Positions 47,204 through 55,988 of a DNA stretch of 64,000 nucleotides are shown one piece after another (positions within the stretch are counted from its first letter, which is position 1; each line of letters starts with the position of its first letter). The notes under the pieces are model-generated. The model was not told the DNA's origin and did no database searches. It saw nothing but the letters and a program-made list of their open reading frames with translations. Source of the DNA: Rhodospirillales bacterium (GTDB lineage Bacteria; Pseudomonadota; Alphaproteobacteria; Reyranellales; Reyranellaceae); the NCBI GenBank assembly GCA_016699855.1, contig CP064988.1, positions 5,276,811 to 5,340,810 on the forward strand, read 5' to 3'. The position numbers and the translations under genes are program-made.

Positions 47204-47880
47204 CTACCGTAAAGCCGCGCGATGCGGGCCGGCGCCACGCCGAGCAGGAACAGCGACAGGCAGAGGAGATTGCGCATCGGCCGCAACGTCCATCCATCGC
47301 GTTCGTAGCGCGCCGCCGAAGTCACGGCGTCCACGTCCAGCGCGACCAGCCGGCGCCGGCCGATCCGGCGGACGAGATCGACGTCCTCCATCAGCGGCAG
47401 CGGCCGGTAGCCGCCGACGCGGTCGTAGAACGAGCGCTTGATAAGGAGCCCCTGGTCGCCATACGGCATGCCGAGCGCGCGGCCGCGCCAGGCGGCCATG
47501 CCCTCGATCCACCGCGCGCGCCTCGATGTCGAATCGAAGCGAAGACGGAAGTAGCCGGCCGCGTCGTCCACGACCGGCGATTCCATGAACGCCGCGCAGG
47601 CCGCGGTCCAGCCCGGCGAGAGCGTGGTGTCGGCGTGCAGGAACAGCAGCCAACCGCTCGAGCCGCGCGCGCCGGCGGCGAGCTGCGCGCCGCGTCCACG
47701 CGGCGCGGAGGCGATCTCCGCGCCGAGATCGCGGGCGATCGACACGGTGTCGTCGCGCGATCCGCCGTCGCAGACGACGACCCGGCACGGCCACGGCGCC
47801 CGGTCGGCCGCGAGGCTCGATAGCGTCCGCGCGAGCGTGGCGCCGGCGTTAAACGTCGGGATGACGATGTCCACGCTCAT
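47200..47880 (-). CDS. TIGR04283-type glycosyltransferase (arsenosugar-associated)
   Basis: This 226-residue GT family 2 protein has the fold start VDIVIPTFNAGATLARTLSS, the DxD-like LHADTTL and the strongly conserved YGDQGLLIKRSFYDRVGGY and PLMEDVDLVRRI. These define the TIGR04283 group. It has a hydrophobic C-terminal segment (NLLCLSLFLLGVAP), so membrane attachment is likely. The acceptor is unknown. It is placed between an ABC ATPase gene and the TIGR04282 gene. Confidence 0.85.
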   Translation of the reverse strand: MSVDIVIPTFNAGATLARTLSSLAADRAPWPCRVVVCDGGSRDDTVSIARDLGAEIASAPRGRGAQLAAGARGSSGWLLFLHADTTLSPGWTAACAAFMESPVVDDAAGYFRLRFDSTSRRARWIEGMAAWRGRALGMPYGDQGLLIKRSFYDRVGGYRPLPLMEDVDLVRRIGRRRLVALDVDAVTSAARYERDGWTLRPMRNLLCLSLFLLGVAPARIARLYGR

Positions 47881-48554
47881 CCCGCGCGCGCCTCCTCCGC
47901 ATCGCCGACGCGGACGACGACCCCGTCCCCCGCCTCGGCATCGGCCGCGTCGTGCGTGACCAGAAGCACGGGCAGCCGTTCCGCGCGCGCGTGGTCGAAC
48001 ACGAACCGCCGGAAATCGGCGCGTAGCGCCTGGTCGAGCCTGCTGAAGGGTTCGTCGAGGAGCAGCGCGCCGGGTCGCGCGAGCAACGTGCGCATGACCG
48101 CCACGCGCGCGCGCTGCCCGCCGGACAGGGTCGCCGGATCCCGGTTGGCGAACCCGGCTAGGTCGGCGTTGGCGAGCGCGGAGTCGACGGCGCGACGGCG
48201 CTCGGCGCGGCCGCGCATTGCGGGAGGCAGGGCGAAGCTCAGATTGCCCCCCACCGAGAGATGTGGGAACAGCAGGTCGTCCTGGAAGAGCATGCCGGTG
48301 CGGCGCCGCTCGGTCGGCAGGTCGTTCAGGCGCGCCCCGGCGAGGCGGACGTCGCCGCTGGCGGCGAAGGCCGGCGCCAGCGTGCCGGCGATAAAGCCGA
48401 GCAGCGACGACTTGCCGGAACCGCTGGGCCCCATGACCGTCAGGGTCCGGCCGGGCTCGATCCGCGCGGTCAGCTCCAGCAGGACGCGGCCGCCGAGCGC
48501 GATGCGCACGCCGTCGAGCGCCAACCCGGTGGCGGGGGCCGTCGACGCGGTCAT
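47877..48554 (-). CDS. ynjD: ABC transporter ATP-binding protein, YnjD-like
   Basis: This 225-residue ATPase has Walker A GPSGSGKSSLLG, signature LSGGQRARVAV and Walker B ALLLDEPFSRLD, followed by the H-loop VTHDAAD. It is shorter than most importer ATPases and lacks a regulatory domain, as in E. coli YnjD and ThiQ. It energises the adjacent YnjC permease. Both ends are coupled to neighbours by ATGA overlaps. Confidence 0.9.
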   Translation of the reverse strand: MTASTAPATGLALDGVRIALGGRVLLELTARIEPGRTLTVMGPSGSGKSSLLGFIAGTLAPAFAASGDVRLAGARLNDLPTERRRTGMLFQDDLLFPHLSVGGNLSFALPPAMRGRAERRRAVDSALANADLAGFANRDPATLSGGQRARVAVMRTLLARPGALLLDEPFSRLDQALRADFRRFVFDHARAERLPVLLVTHDAADAEAGDGVVVRVGDAEEARAG

Positions 48555-50233
48555 GGGTTCCTCAACGCGCGGCGGTCGCGGAACACGATGCCCGGCACGA
48601 CGAGCGCCAGCGCGAAGGCCACGAACGGCAGCGCCGTCTGCAACAGCGCGTAGATCGCCAAGGTGCGCCGGTCGCCGCCCGACGCGACGGCGACGGCCTC
48701 CGTGGTGATCGTCGGCAACCTGGCGCCGGAGACGAGCAATGTGGCGAGGTACTGGCCGACGCTGATCGCCCAGCCGATCGCGAGCGCCGTCAGCAGCGCC
48801 CGCAGCAGCATCGGCAGGCGGATCGCGAACAGCGCGCGGGCCGGCGACGCCCCCAGCGTCAGCGCCACCTGCCGGTAGCGGCCGTCCACCGCGCGCCACG
48901 GATCGCGTAGCGACAGGAAGGTGTAGGGCAGCACGAATACGAGGTGCGCCAACACCACCGCCGGCAGGGTCTCGTCGAGACGAAGGACGATCAGAAACAC
49001 CTGCAACCCCAACAGGAACGCGACCTGGGGCGCCAATAAGGGGGTGTACAGCAGCCACAAGGCGGCGTCGCCCGCCTGGCGGCGGCCGTGCCGGTCCTCG
49101 TTCTCGAGGCAGCCGACCACGAGGACCAGCGCCACGACGGCGGTGATCGACGCGATCAAGGCGCTGTTGGCCACCAGCGAGGCGGCGCGCCCGCTCTCGG
49201 CCAGCCAGTTGCGGGCCGTGAATTCGGCCGGCAGGACGTCGGGATAGCGCCACGCGCCCGCCACCGACCACAGCGCGATCGCGACGAACGCCAGCCCGAC
49301 GACGGCCAGCCCGACGGCGCCGCAGGCCGCGGTCAGCGCCGGCACGATCCGCTCACCGGCCTCGCGCGATCCGGCCTCGACCCAGCGGCGTCCCAACCAT
49401 GCGACCAAGCGCTCGCCGGCCACCCACACCGCGATGCCGCCCACCACCACGCCGAGCTGCAGCATCGCGCCGGCGCTGGCCCGGAACCGGAAGCTCAGAT
49501 CGGGGTCGTTGATCCAACGCAGGATCTGGACCGGCAGCGTCGGCGGCGTCGTCGGACCGAGCACCAGCGCGACGTCGACCACCGAGAGCCCGTAGGCCAG
49601 CACGGCGAGCACCGGCAGCCGGATCTGCGGATAGACGCGCGGCAGGACGACCTTGAGCCACGCCGCGACGCGGCCGTAGCCGAGCGTGCGGGCCACGGTC
49701 AGGCTCCGGGCCGCGTCGGCCTGCGGCAGGGCTGCGAGCAGCATCAGGAACAGGAACGGGATCTCCTTCAGGAGCAGCCCCGCCATCAGCGACAAACCCC
49801 AGGTGTCGTTGACGATCAGCAGGTCCGGCGGCCGCGGCGGCCCGCCGAGATGGCCGCTCCAGATCCGGAACAGCAGGCCCGACGGCGCGATGACGAAGGC
49901 GAGGCCGACCGCCATGGCGACGTGCGGGATCGACAGCAGCGGCGACAGCGCGCGGCGCGCCAGATCGAAGGCGCGCGTGCCGTGCGCACTCGCGGCGATG
50001 GCGACGACGGCCGCGAGCGAGAGCAGCGTGGTCGCGAAGCCGACCAGCGCGCCGACGGCGAGCGAGCGCGGCAGGCCCGGCGTCGAGAACAGCTCGCGCC
50101 ACGCCAGCAGCGACGGCTCGGCGCGGCCGAGCACGGGCATGTATCCGAACGCCGGCAGCGCCGTGCCGGCGAGGCCGGCCAAGGTCGGCCCCAGCAGCAA
50201 CGCCAGAGTCAGGATGGGGAACGCCCGGACCAC
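48551..50233 (-). CDS. ynjC: ABC transporter permease, YnjC-like fused two-module permease
   Basis: This 560-residue membrane protein contains two binding-protein-dependent permease modules in one chain, each with about six helices and an EAA-like loop (QADAARSLTVARTLGYGR in the first, YRQVALTLGASPARALF in the second). This organisation matches E. coli YnjC, ThiP and FbpB. It starts with GTG nine bases after ynjB. The transported compound of Ynj systems is not established. Confidence 0.89.
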   Translation of the reverse strand: MVRAFPILTLALLLGPTLAGLAGTALPAFGYMPVLGRAEPSLLAWRELFSTPGLPRSLAVGALVGFATTLLSLAAVVAIAASAHGTRAFDLARRALSPLLSIPHVAMAVGLAFVIAPSGLLFRIWSGHLGGPPRPPDLLIVNDTWGLSLMAGLLLKEIPFLFLMLLAALPQADAARSLTVARTLGYGRVAAWLKVVLPRVYPQIRLPVLAVLAYGLSVVDVALVLGPTTPPTLPVQILRWINDPDLSFRFRASAGAMLQLGVVVGGIAVWVAGERLVAWLGRRWVEAGSREAGERIVPALTAACGAVGLAVVGLAFVAIALWSVAGAWRYPDVLPAEFTARNWLAESGRAASLVANSALIASITAVVALVLVVGCLENEDRHGRRQAGDAALWLLYTPLLAPQVAFLLGLQVFLIVLRLDETLPAVVLAHLVFVLPYTFLSLRDPWRAVDGRYRQVALTLGASPARALFAIRLPMLLRALLTALAIGWAISVGQYLATLLVSGARLPTITTEAVAVASGGDRRTLAIYALLQTALPFVAFALALVVPGIVFRDRRALRNP

Positions 50234-50242
50234 GCGGCCGTC

Positions 50243-51466
50243 CTAGCGCACGCCGTAGCGCGCCTTCCACGCCGCCGTGGCGCGGGTCATCCAGCTGGGA
50301 TGCGGCTCCGGCAGATGCGCGCCGAGCTCCTCCGTCGACAGCGTCGCCACGCCCCGCTTCTGGGCGGCGAAGGCGGCGCGCTCCTCGCTGGACAATTTGG
50401 ACATGGCGAGCACGGTGAAGCCGCCGAAGCCCTCGGGGTCCTGCTTCTTGAGCTGCCCCGCCGGCGACAGCAGGAACTCCGACACCACGAGGGCGCCGGC
50501 CTTGTTGGCGGCGTTGAACGGAATCGCCACGAAGCTGGCGTTGCCGATCGTGCCGCCGTCGAACACCAGCGTGCGCACGCTGTCGGGGATCTCCTTGCGG
50601 GCGATCGCGGCGCTGGCCTCGGCCGGGTTGAACGACAGGCCGACGTCGATCTCGCCGTCGCCCATCAGGCGGCGCAGCTCGGGGCCGTTCTTCGGATAGG
50701 CGCGCCCGGCGCGCCACAGCGCCGGCGTGAGCTCGTCGAGATACGCCCATAGAGGCGCCATCACGCGCTCGAAATCGGCGTCGGTCGCCGGCGCGAGGAG
50801 GCGCGCCTTGTCCGGCGTCAGCTCGCTCAGCGCCTGCTTCATGAAGGTGACGCCGAGGAAATTCGACGGGTCGGGGAAGGCGAAGCGTCCGGGATTGGCC
50901 TTGGCCCACGCCAGCAGCGCCTTCGCCGACCGCGGCGGCGTCCGCACGCGCGCGCCGTCGTAGAAGAACACGATCTGCGCCATGTTCCATGGCGCCTCGA
51001 ATCCGTCGGTCGGGATGGTGAAGTCGCTGCGCACCGCCGGCTTGCCCTCGACGTCGACGTACTTGAAGCTCGGCAGGCTTTCCGCCCAGGGACCGAACAA
51101 CAACCCCGCCTCCTTGAGTTTCGCGAAGTTCGGACCATTGATCCAGATAAGGTCGACGGTGCCCCCGGTCGCGCGCCCCGCCGCCTTCTCCGCGACGACC
51201 TTGGAGACGGCCTCCGCCGTGTCGGACAATTTCACGTGCTCGAGCGTCACGCCGTAGCGCGCCTTCACCTCGACGCCGACCCACGCGATGTACTCGTTGA
51301 CCCGCGGATCACCCGCCCACGCGTTCCAGTAGACCGTCTGTCCCCTGGCGGCCGCGACCACATGGTCCCAGCGCTTCGGATCCGGGTCGGCGGCCCGGGC
51401 GGTTGGCCCGCCCAGCGCGAATCCCAGGACCATCGCCGCCGCGACACGCGCGAGAGTCGAGCGCAT
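50243..51466 (-). CDS. ynjB: ABC transporter substrate-binding protein, YnjB-like
   Basis: This 407-residue periplasmic binding protein has a signal peptide ending at PTARA. The mature start includes GQTVYWNAWAGDPRVNEYI and GGTVDLIWINGPNFAKLKEAG, closely resembling E. coli YnjB, a cluster D-type binding protein. An AGGAGAGG site precedes the ATG. It heads the ynjBCD-TIGR04283-TIGR04282-mtnK operon. Thiamine-like compounds have been suggested for relatives, but no TPP riboswitch is seen upstream. Confidence 0.89.
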   Translation of the reverse strand: MRSTLARVAAAMVLGFALGGPTARAADPDPKRWDHVVAAARGQTVYWNAWAGDPRVNEYIAWVGVEVKARYGVTLEHVKLSDTAEAVSKVVAEKAAGRATGGTVDLIWINGPNFAKLKEAGLLFGPWAESLPSFKYVDVEGKPAVRSDFTIPTDGFEAPWNMAQIVFFYDGARVRTPPRSAKALLAWAKANPGRFAFPDPSNFLGVTFMKQALSELTPDKARLLAPATDADFERVMAPLWAYLDELTPALWRAGRAYPKNGPELRRLMGDGEIDVGLSFNPAEASAAIARKEIPDSVRTLVFDGGTIGNASFVAIPFNAANKAGALVVSEFLLSPAGQLKKQDPEGFGGFTVLAMSKLSSEERAAFAAQKRGVATLSTEELGAHLPEPHPSWMTRATAAWKARYGVR

Positions 51467-51725
51467 GAACCTCTCCTGCATTCCTCGATGATGGCGCGCC
51501 GCTTCGGCGCGTGGCCGCACCATACGCCGCCCGCGTGGCGGTACGCACCCTACGCATTGTCACGAATCCGCCAGCGGCAGGTCTCCCGGTGATCATGACC
51601 GGCACCGCCGACGATCGAGCTTGCGCGCGGCCCCGGCGGATTGATAGTGAACCGACCGCCGGCACGATGGACCGACGCGGCGCGTGGCGCGCCGTCGGAC
51701 CGTGTCCGCCTCGGGAGGATCGCCG
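51467..51725. other. Divergent intergenic region of the ynjB operon
   Basis: These 259 bases separate ynjB from a small secreted-protein gene. I looked for a TPP, SAM or other riboswitch core and for arsenic-responsive palindromes and recognise none. Only weak -10-like hexamers are present, so the promoters cannot be placed. Confidence 0.5.
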
Positions 51726-52112
51726 ATGAGATCGTGGTGCGTCGTCGCGTTGTGCGCGCTCATGCCGGCCGCGACGGCCGCCCAGTCGCCGGGCGGTCCG
51801 CAATCCCTCAACGCCGCCCTCGGCGACTGCGTCACGACCGCCGCCGTCTTGAAGGCGCCGCAGGATGGCGGCTCCAAAGGCAGCCTCATGGTCTTCTGCA
51901 TCGGCAGGCCGGCGGAGGCCCTGTTCCGCTTCCTCGAGCCGGTGGTCGAGACCGTCCGCGACGACGGCGAGAAGACACAGACGCGGATGTTCGGGCCGGC
52001 CGACGCGCCGCGCGCCGCCTCCTGCCAGCGGCGCGAGGTCCCCGAGGCGCTCTACGCCTGCCGCATCACGATCGCGACGGGCGCGGCAATCTCCGAGGCG
52101 TTCACCCGGTAG
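51726..52112 (+). CDS. Small secreted protein with four cysteines, unknown function
   Basis: This 128-residue protein starts with a signal peptide (RSWCVVALCALMPAATAAQS). The mature chain has four cysteines (LGDCVT, MVFCIG, ASCQRR, YACRIT) spaced to allow two disulfides. No family is recognised. A GGGAGG site seven bases before the ATG selects this start over an earlier in-frame ATG at 51684. It is monocistronic, between ynjB and tRNA-Ser. Confidence 0.65.
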   Translation: MRSWCVVALCALMPAATAAQSPGGPQSLNAALGDCVTTAAVLKAPQDGGSKGSLMVFCIGRPAEALFRFLEPVVETVRDDGEKTQTRMFGPADAPRAASCQRREVPEALYACRITIATGAAISEAFTR

Positions 52113-52174
52113 CGCCGCGGCCCCGGCTCTGGACGCCCCTGCCCCGTGTCGCTAAGTGACCGTGCCGCAAGCAC

Positions 52175-52550
<376 letters not shown>

Positions 52551-53489
52551 ATGGGGCGTCAGATCGTACACCGGCTGCTGATCTCGATCCCCGCGCTGCT
52601 CGGGGTCCTCTTCCTTTGCTTCTGCCTTCTCCAGGTCGTGCCCGCCGATCCCGCGATGATCATCGCCGGGCCGGACGCCAAGAAGGAGACGATCGACGCG
52701 ATCCGTCTCGAACTCGGCCTCGACCGACCGATCCCGATCCAGTTCATCGAATACATCGGCCGCGTCCTGCAGGGCGACCTCGGCCGCTCGATCATCTCCA
52801 ACAAGAAGGTCATCGAGGAGCTCACGCACACGATCGGCCCGACGGTGGAGCTGATGGTCGGCGCGATGTTGCTGGCGGTGCCGATCGGCCTGACGCTCGG
52901 CACCCTCGCCGCCGTGCGCCGCGGCTCGATGACCGACCGCCTGATCATGGCGTTCTCGGTCGCGGGCGTGTCGATGCCGGTGTTCTTCATCGGCCTGATC
53001 CTGATCCAGTACGTCGGCTTCAAATGGGCGCTGCTGCCGTTCACCGGCCGGACCGGACCGGTCTGGGACGGCGGATTGCCCAGCCTGATCCTGCCCGCGC
53101 TGACGCTCGGCGGCGTGCTGATCGGGCCGATCGCGCGCCTGACCCGCACCGCGGTGCTCGAGGTGCTGGGCGCCGACTTCGTGCGCACGGCGCGCGCCAA
53201 GGGGCTGCGCGAGAGCGTCGTGATCATCCACCACGCGCTGCGCAACGCGCTGATCCCGGTCGTGACGCTGATCGGCCTGCAGGCCGCCTTCCTGCTCGGC
53301 GGCGCCGTCGTCACCGAGACGATGTTCTCGTGGCCCGGCGTCGGGCGCCTGGCGGTCGGCGCGATCGTCTCGAGCGACTTCCCGACCGCGCAGGGCGCGA
53401 TCATGATCCTCGCCATCGCGTTCCTCATGATCAACCTGATCGTCGACGTCCTCTACGTCTTTCTCGATCCGAGGGTGCAACGCGGATGA
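52551..53489 (+). CDS. ABC transporter permease, DppB/OppB type
   Basis: This is a 312-residue inner-membrane permease for peptides or related solutes. Six hydrophobic helices are recognisable. The N-terminal motif IVHRLLISIPALLGVLFLCF, the loop GRSIISNKKVIEEL and the EAA-like ADFVRTARAKGLRESVV are typical of the DppB family. Its stop overlaps the next permease start (ATGA). It is the first gene of the seven-gene importer operon. Confidence 0.94.
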   Translation: MGRQIVHRLLISIPALLGVLFLCFCLLQVVPADPAMIIAGPDAKKETIDAIRLELGLDRPIPIQFIEYIGRVLQGDLGRSIISNKKVIEELTHTIGPTVELMVGAMLLAVPIGLTLGTLAAVRRGSMTDRLIMAFSVAGVSMPVFFIGLILIQYVGFKWALLPFTGRTGPVWDGGLPSLILPALTLGGVLIGPIARLTRTAVLEVLGADFVRTARAKGLRESVVIIHHALRNALIPVVTLIGLQAAFLLGGAVVTETMFSWPGVGRLAVGAIVSSDFPTAQGAIMILAIAFLMINLIVDVLYVFLDPRVQRG

Positions 53490-54373
53490 GCGCCATCGCC
53501 GACACCGACGACCCGCCGGCCGACGCCGGCCCGGCGCCGACGACGCGCTCGCACGCGCTGCGCCGCCTCATGCGCGACAAGGTCGCGGTCGGCGCCGCCG
53601 GCACGCTCGGCCTCGTCGTGCTGGCGGCCGTCTTCGCGCCGTGGGTGGCGCCCTACGACCCCTATCTGACCGACCTGTCGAAGACCATGCAGCCGCCGAG
53701 CGAGATGCACTGGTTCGGCACCGACAACACCGGCCGCGACATCCTCAGCCGCGTCATCTTCGGCGCCCGCAACACGCTGATGATGGGGCTGGTCGGCGTC
53801 CTGGTCGGCGGCCTGCTGGGCGGCACGATGGGGATCCTCGCCGCGTTCTACCGCCGCCTCGACGGCTGGATCATGCGCATCGTCGACATCATGCTCGCCT
53901 TCCCGGCGATCCTGATCGGACTCGCCGTGGCCGCGATCTTCGGCGCCGGCATGACCGCCGTGCTGATCGCGCTGGTCGTCTCCGACATCCCCGGCGTGGC
54001 CCGGGTGGCGCGCGGCTCGGCCATCGGCGTGATGGGCCAGGAGTTCATGGAGGCCGGCCGCGCGGTCGGCGTCTCGGACTTCACGCTGGTCTGGCGCTAC
54101 CTCGCGCTGAACTGCATCTCGACGATCTTCGTGTACCTGACGCTGCGCTTCGGTCAGGTCATCCTGGTCGGCTCGGCGCTGGGTTTCCTGGGCATGGGCG
54201 CGCAGCCGCCCACCGCCGAGCTCGGCATGATGGCCGCCCAGGGCCGCGACTTCCTGTTCATGGCGCCGCACATCTCCACCATTCCCAGCCTCGCCATCTT
54301 CGTGATCGTGCTCGCCGCGAACCTGCTGGGCGACGCGCTGCGCGACGTCCTCGACCCGAGGCTGCAGCAATGA
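53486..54373 (+). CDS. ABC transporter permease, DppC/OppC type
   Basis: This is the 295-residue partner permease with the DppC start RRLMRDKVAVGAAGTLGLVV and the family segment HWFGTDNTGRDILSRVIFGARN. The EAA loop is QEFMEAGRAVGVSDF. It pairs with the upstream DppB-type gene. It overlaps the first binding-protein gene by four bases (ATGA), which is unusual, since binding proteins normally need higher expression. Confidence 0.94.
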   Translation: MSAIADTDDPPADAGPAPTTRSHALRRLMRDKVAVGAAGTLGLVVLAAVFAPWVAPYDPYLTDLSKTMQPPSEMHWFGTDNTGRDILSRVIFGARNTLMMGLVGVLVGGLLGGTMGILAAFYRRLDGWIMRIVDIMLAFPAILIGLAVAAIFGAGMTAVLIALVVSDIPGVARVARGSAIGVMGQEFMEAGRAVGVSDFTLVWRYLALNCISTIFVYLTLRFGQVILVGSALGFLGMGAQPPTAELGMMAAQGRDFLFMAPHISTIPSLAIFVIVLAANLLGDALRDVLDPRLQQ

Positions 54374-55938
54374 TCCGCACGCTCCTTCTCGCTCTCGCCG
54401 CCGTCGCCTGGGCGGCGGCTCCGGCATCGGCCCAGACGCTGACGCTGATGCGCAACATCGACGCGCCGCACTACGATCCGGCGCGCACCTCGGCCGGCGC
54501 CACCGCCGAGATCCTGTTCATCGTCGCCGACACGCTGGTCGGGCTCGACTACGACCTCAAGACAGTGACGCCGCTGCTCGCGAAGTCGTGGACCGTCAGC
54601 CCCGACGGCCGCCTCTACACCTTCAAGCTGCGCGACGACGTCACCTTCTGCTCCGGGCGCAAGCTGACGGCCGCCGACGTCGTGTTCAGCTTCAAGCGGG
54701 TGCTCGACAAGGAGATCCGCTCGCCGTTCGCGTGGCGCATGGGGCCGGTCAAGGACATCCGCGCGACCGACGCCCACACCGTCGAGTACGAGCTGGAGAA
54801 GCCGTTCAGCGAGCTGCTGCTGCAGCTCACCAACTTCCATGCGACCGTGCTGAACCCCGAGAACGTGGCCGCGCTGGGCAAGGATTTCGGGATCAAGGGG
54901 ATCGACGGCACGGGCCCGTTCTGCTTCCAGTCCTGGGAGCCGCGCGCCCAGATCGTGGCCACCCGCCACGCGGCGTACAAGTGGGGCCCGCCCTTCTACA
55001 AGAACCCCGGCCCGGCGAAATACGAGCGCATCGTCTGGCGCATCGTGCCGGAGGAGGCGGCGCGGCTGGCGGCGATGGCCAGCGGGACCATCGACATGAC
55101 CTACTCGATGCCGGACCAGTACCTGCCGCAGCTCGCCAAGGTGCCGACGCTCGAGATCCTCAGGCCTGCCGCCGATCTTCGGCTGTTCTATTTCGGATTC
55201 AAGATCACGCGCGAGAACGTCTCCGATCCGCGCGTCCGTCTGGCCCTGAGCCAGGCGATCGACCGCAAGCAGATCGTCGACGCGATCTACTTCGGCAACG
55301 GCGAGGCGGCGTCGACCTACATCCACCCCAAGACGCCCGATTTCGACCCCGCCACGCCGAACCATCTCGGGCGCTACGATCCGGCCAACGCCGCCAAGCT
55401 CCTCGACGAGGCGGGCTGGCGGATGGGGCCCGACGGCTTCCGCCACAAGGACGGCAAGAAGCTGACGCTGCTGCTCTACGGCTTCGCCGGCGGCCGCTCG
55501 CCCAAGATGGCCGAGGCGGTGCAGGGTTTCTGGCGCAAGATCGGCGTCGACCTCCAGCTCCAGATGTGGGACGGCACGATCGTGTTCTCCAAGCTGGCGC
55601 AGCAGGACTACGACATCTGGTCGATCGCGTTCCCCTACTCCAGCGCCGGCGACGCGCTGCGGCTGTACTTCCACTCCACCAACGTGCCGACCCCGAACCG
55701 GATGAACTGGAAGGATCCGGAGACCGACGCCGCCCTCGACGCCGGCGTCAGCGCGCTCGACGACAAGGCGCGCTTCGAGGCGTTCGCGAAGGTGCAGCGG
55801 ATCGTGCACGAGAACGCGCTCTGGGTGCCGCTGGTGCACGAGGGACTCGCCCTCGTGGTCAACAAGCGCGTCAAGAACGCGCGCGCGCACCACGTCTACA
55901 CGTCGATGATCTACAAGGCGCTCGACGTCTCGCCGTGA
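54370..55938 (+). CDS. ABC transporter substrate-binding protein 1 (family 5, peptide type)
   Basis: This 522-residue SBP_bac_5 protein has a signal peptide ending at PASA. The mature chain starts QTLTLMRNIDAPHYDPART, then has LLAKSWTVSPDGRLYTFKLR. Cysteines in VTFCSG and GPFCFQSW are also present in the two following paralogs. It is the most divergent of the three and is translationally coupled to the permease. The ligand is unknown: di- or oligopeptides, glycosides and other solutes are possible. Confidence 0.93.
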   Translation: MIRTLLLALAAVAWAAAPASAQTLTLMRNIDAPHYDPARTSAGATAEILFIVADTLVGLDYDLKTVTPLLAKSWTVSPDGRLYTFKLRDDVTFCSGRKLTAADVVFSFKRVLDKEIRSPFAWRMGPVKDIRATDAHTVEYELEKPFSELLLQLTNFHATVLNPENVAALGKDFGIKGIDGTGPFCFQSWEPRAQIVATRHAAYKWGPPFYKNPGPAKYERIVWRIVPEEAARLAAMASGTIDMTYSMPDQYLPQLAKVPTLEILRPAADLRLFYFGFKITRENVSDPRVRLALSQAIDRKQIVDAIYFGNGEAASTYIHPKTPDFDPATPNHLGRYDPANAAKLLDEAGWRMGPDGFRHKDGKKLTLLLYGFAGGRSPKMAEAVQGFWRKIGVDLQLQMWDGTIVFSKLAQQDYDIWSIAFPYSSAGDALRLYFHSTNVPTPNRMNWKDPETDAALDAGVSALDDKARFEAFAKVQRIVHENALWVPLVHEGLALVVNKRVKNARAHHVYTSMIYKALDVSP

Positions 55939-55988
55939 CGTCGATGCCGCCACGTCAACAATAAGAAACGGCGGACAGGGAGGCGGCG

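Noticed and set aside
49088..50752. Long plus-strand open frame opposite ynjC/ynjB
   Set aside because: It crosses two well-defined genes on the other strand and its translation is Arg/Gln-rich without motifs.
51467..51725. TPP riboswitch before the ynjBCD operon
   Set aside because: No thi-box core could be recognised, although some Ynj-like transporters have been linked to thiamine.
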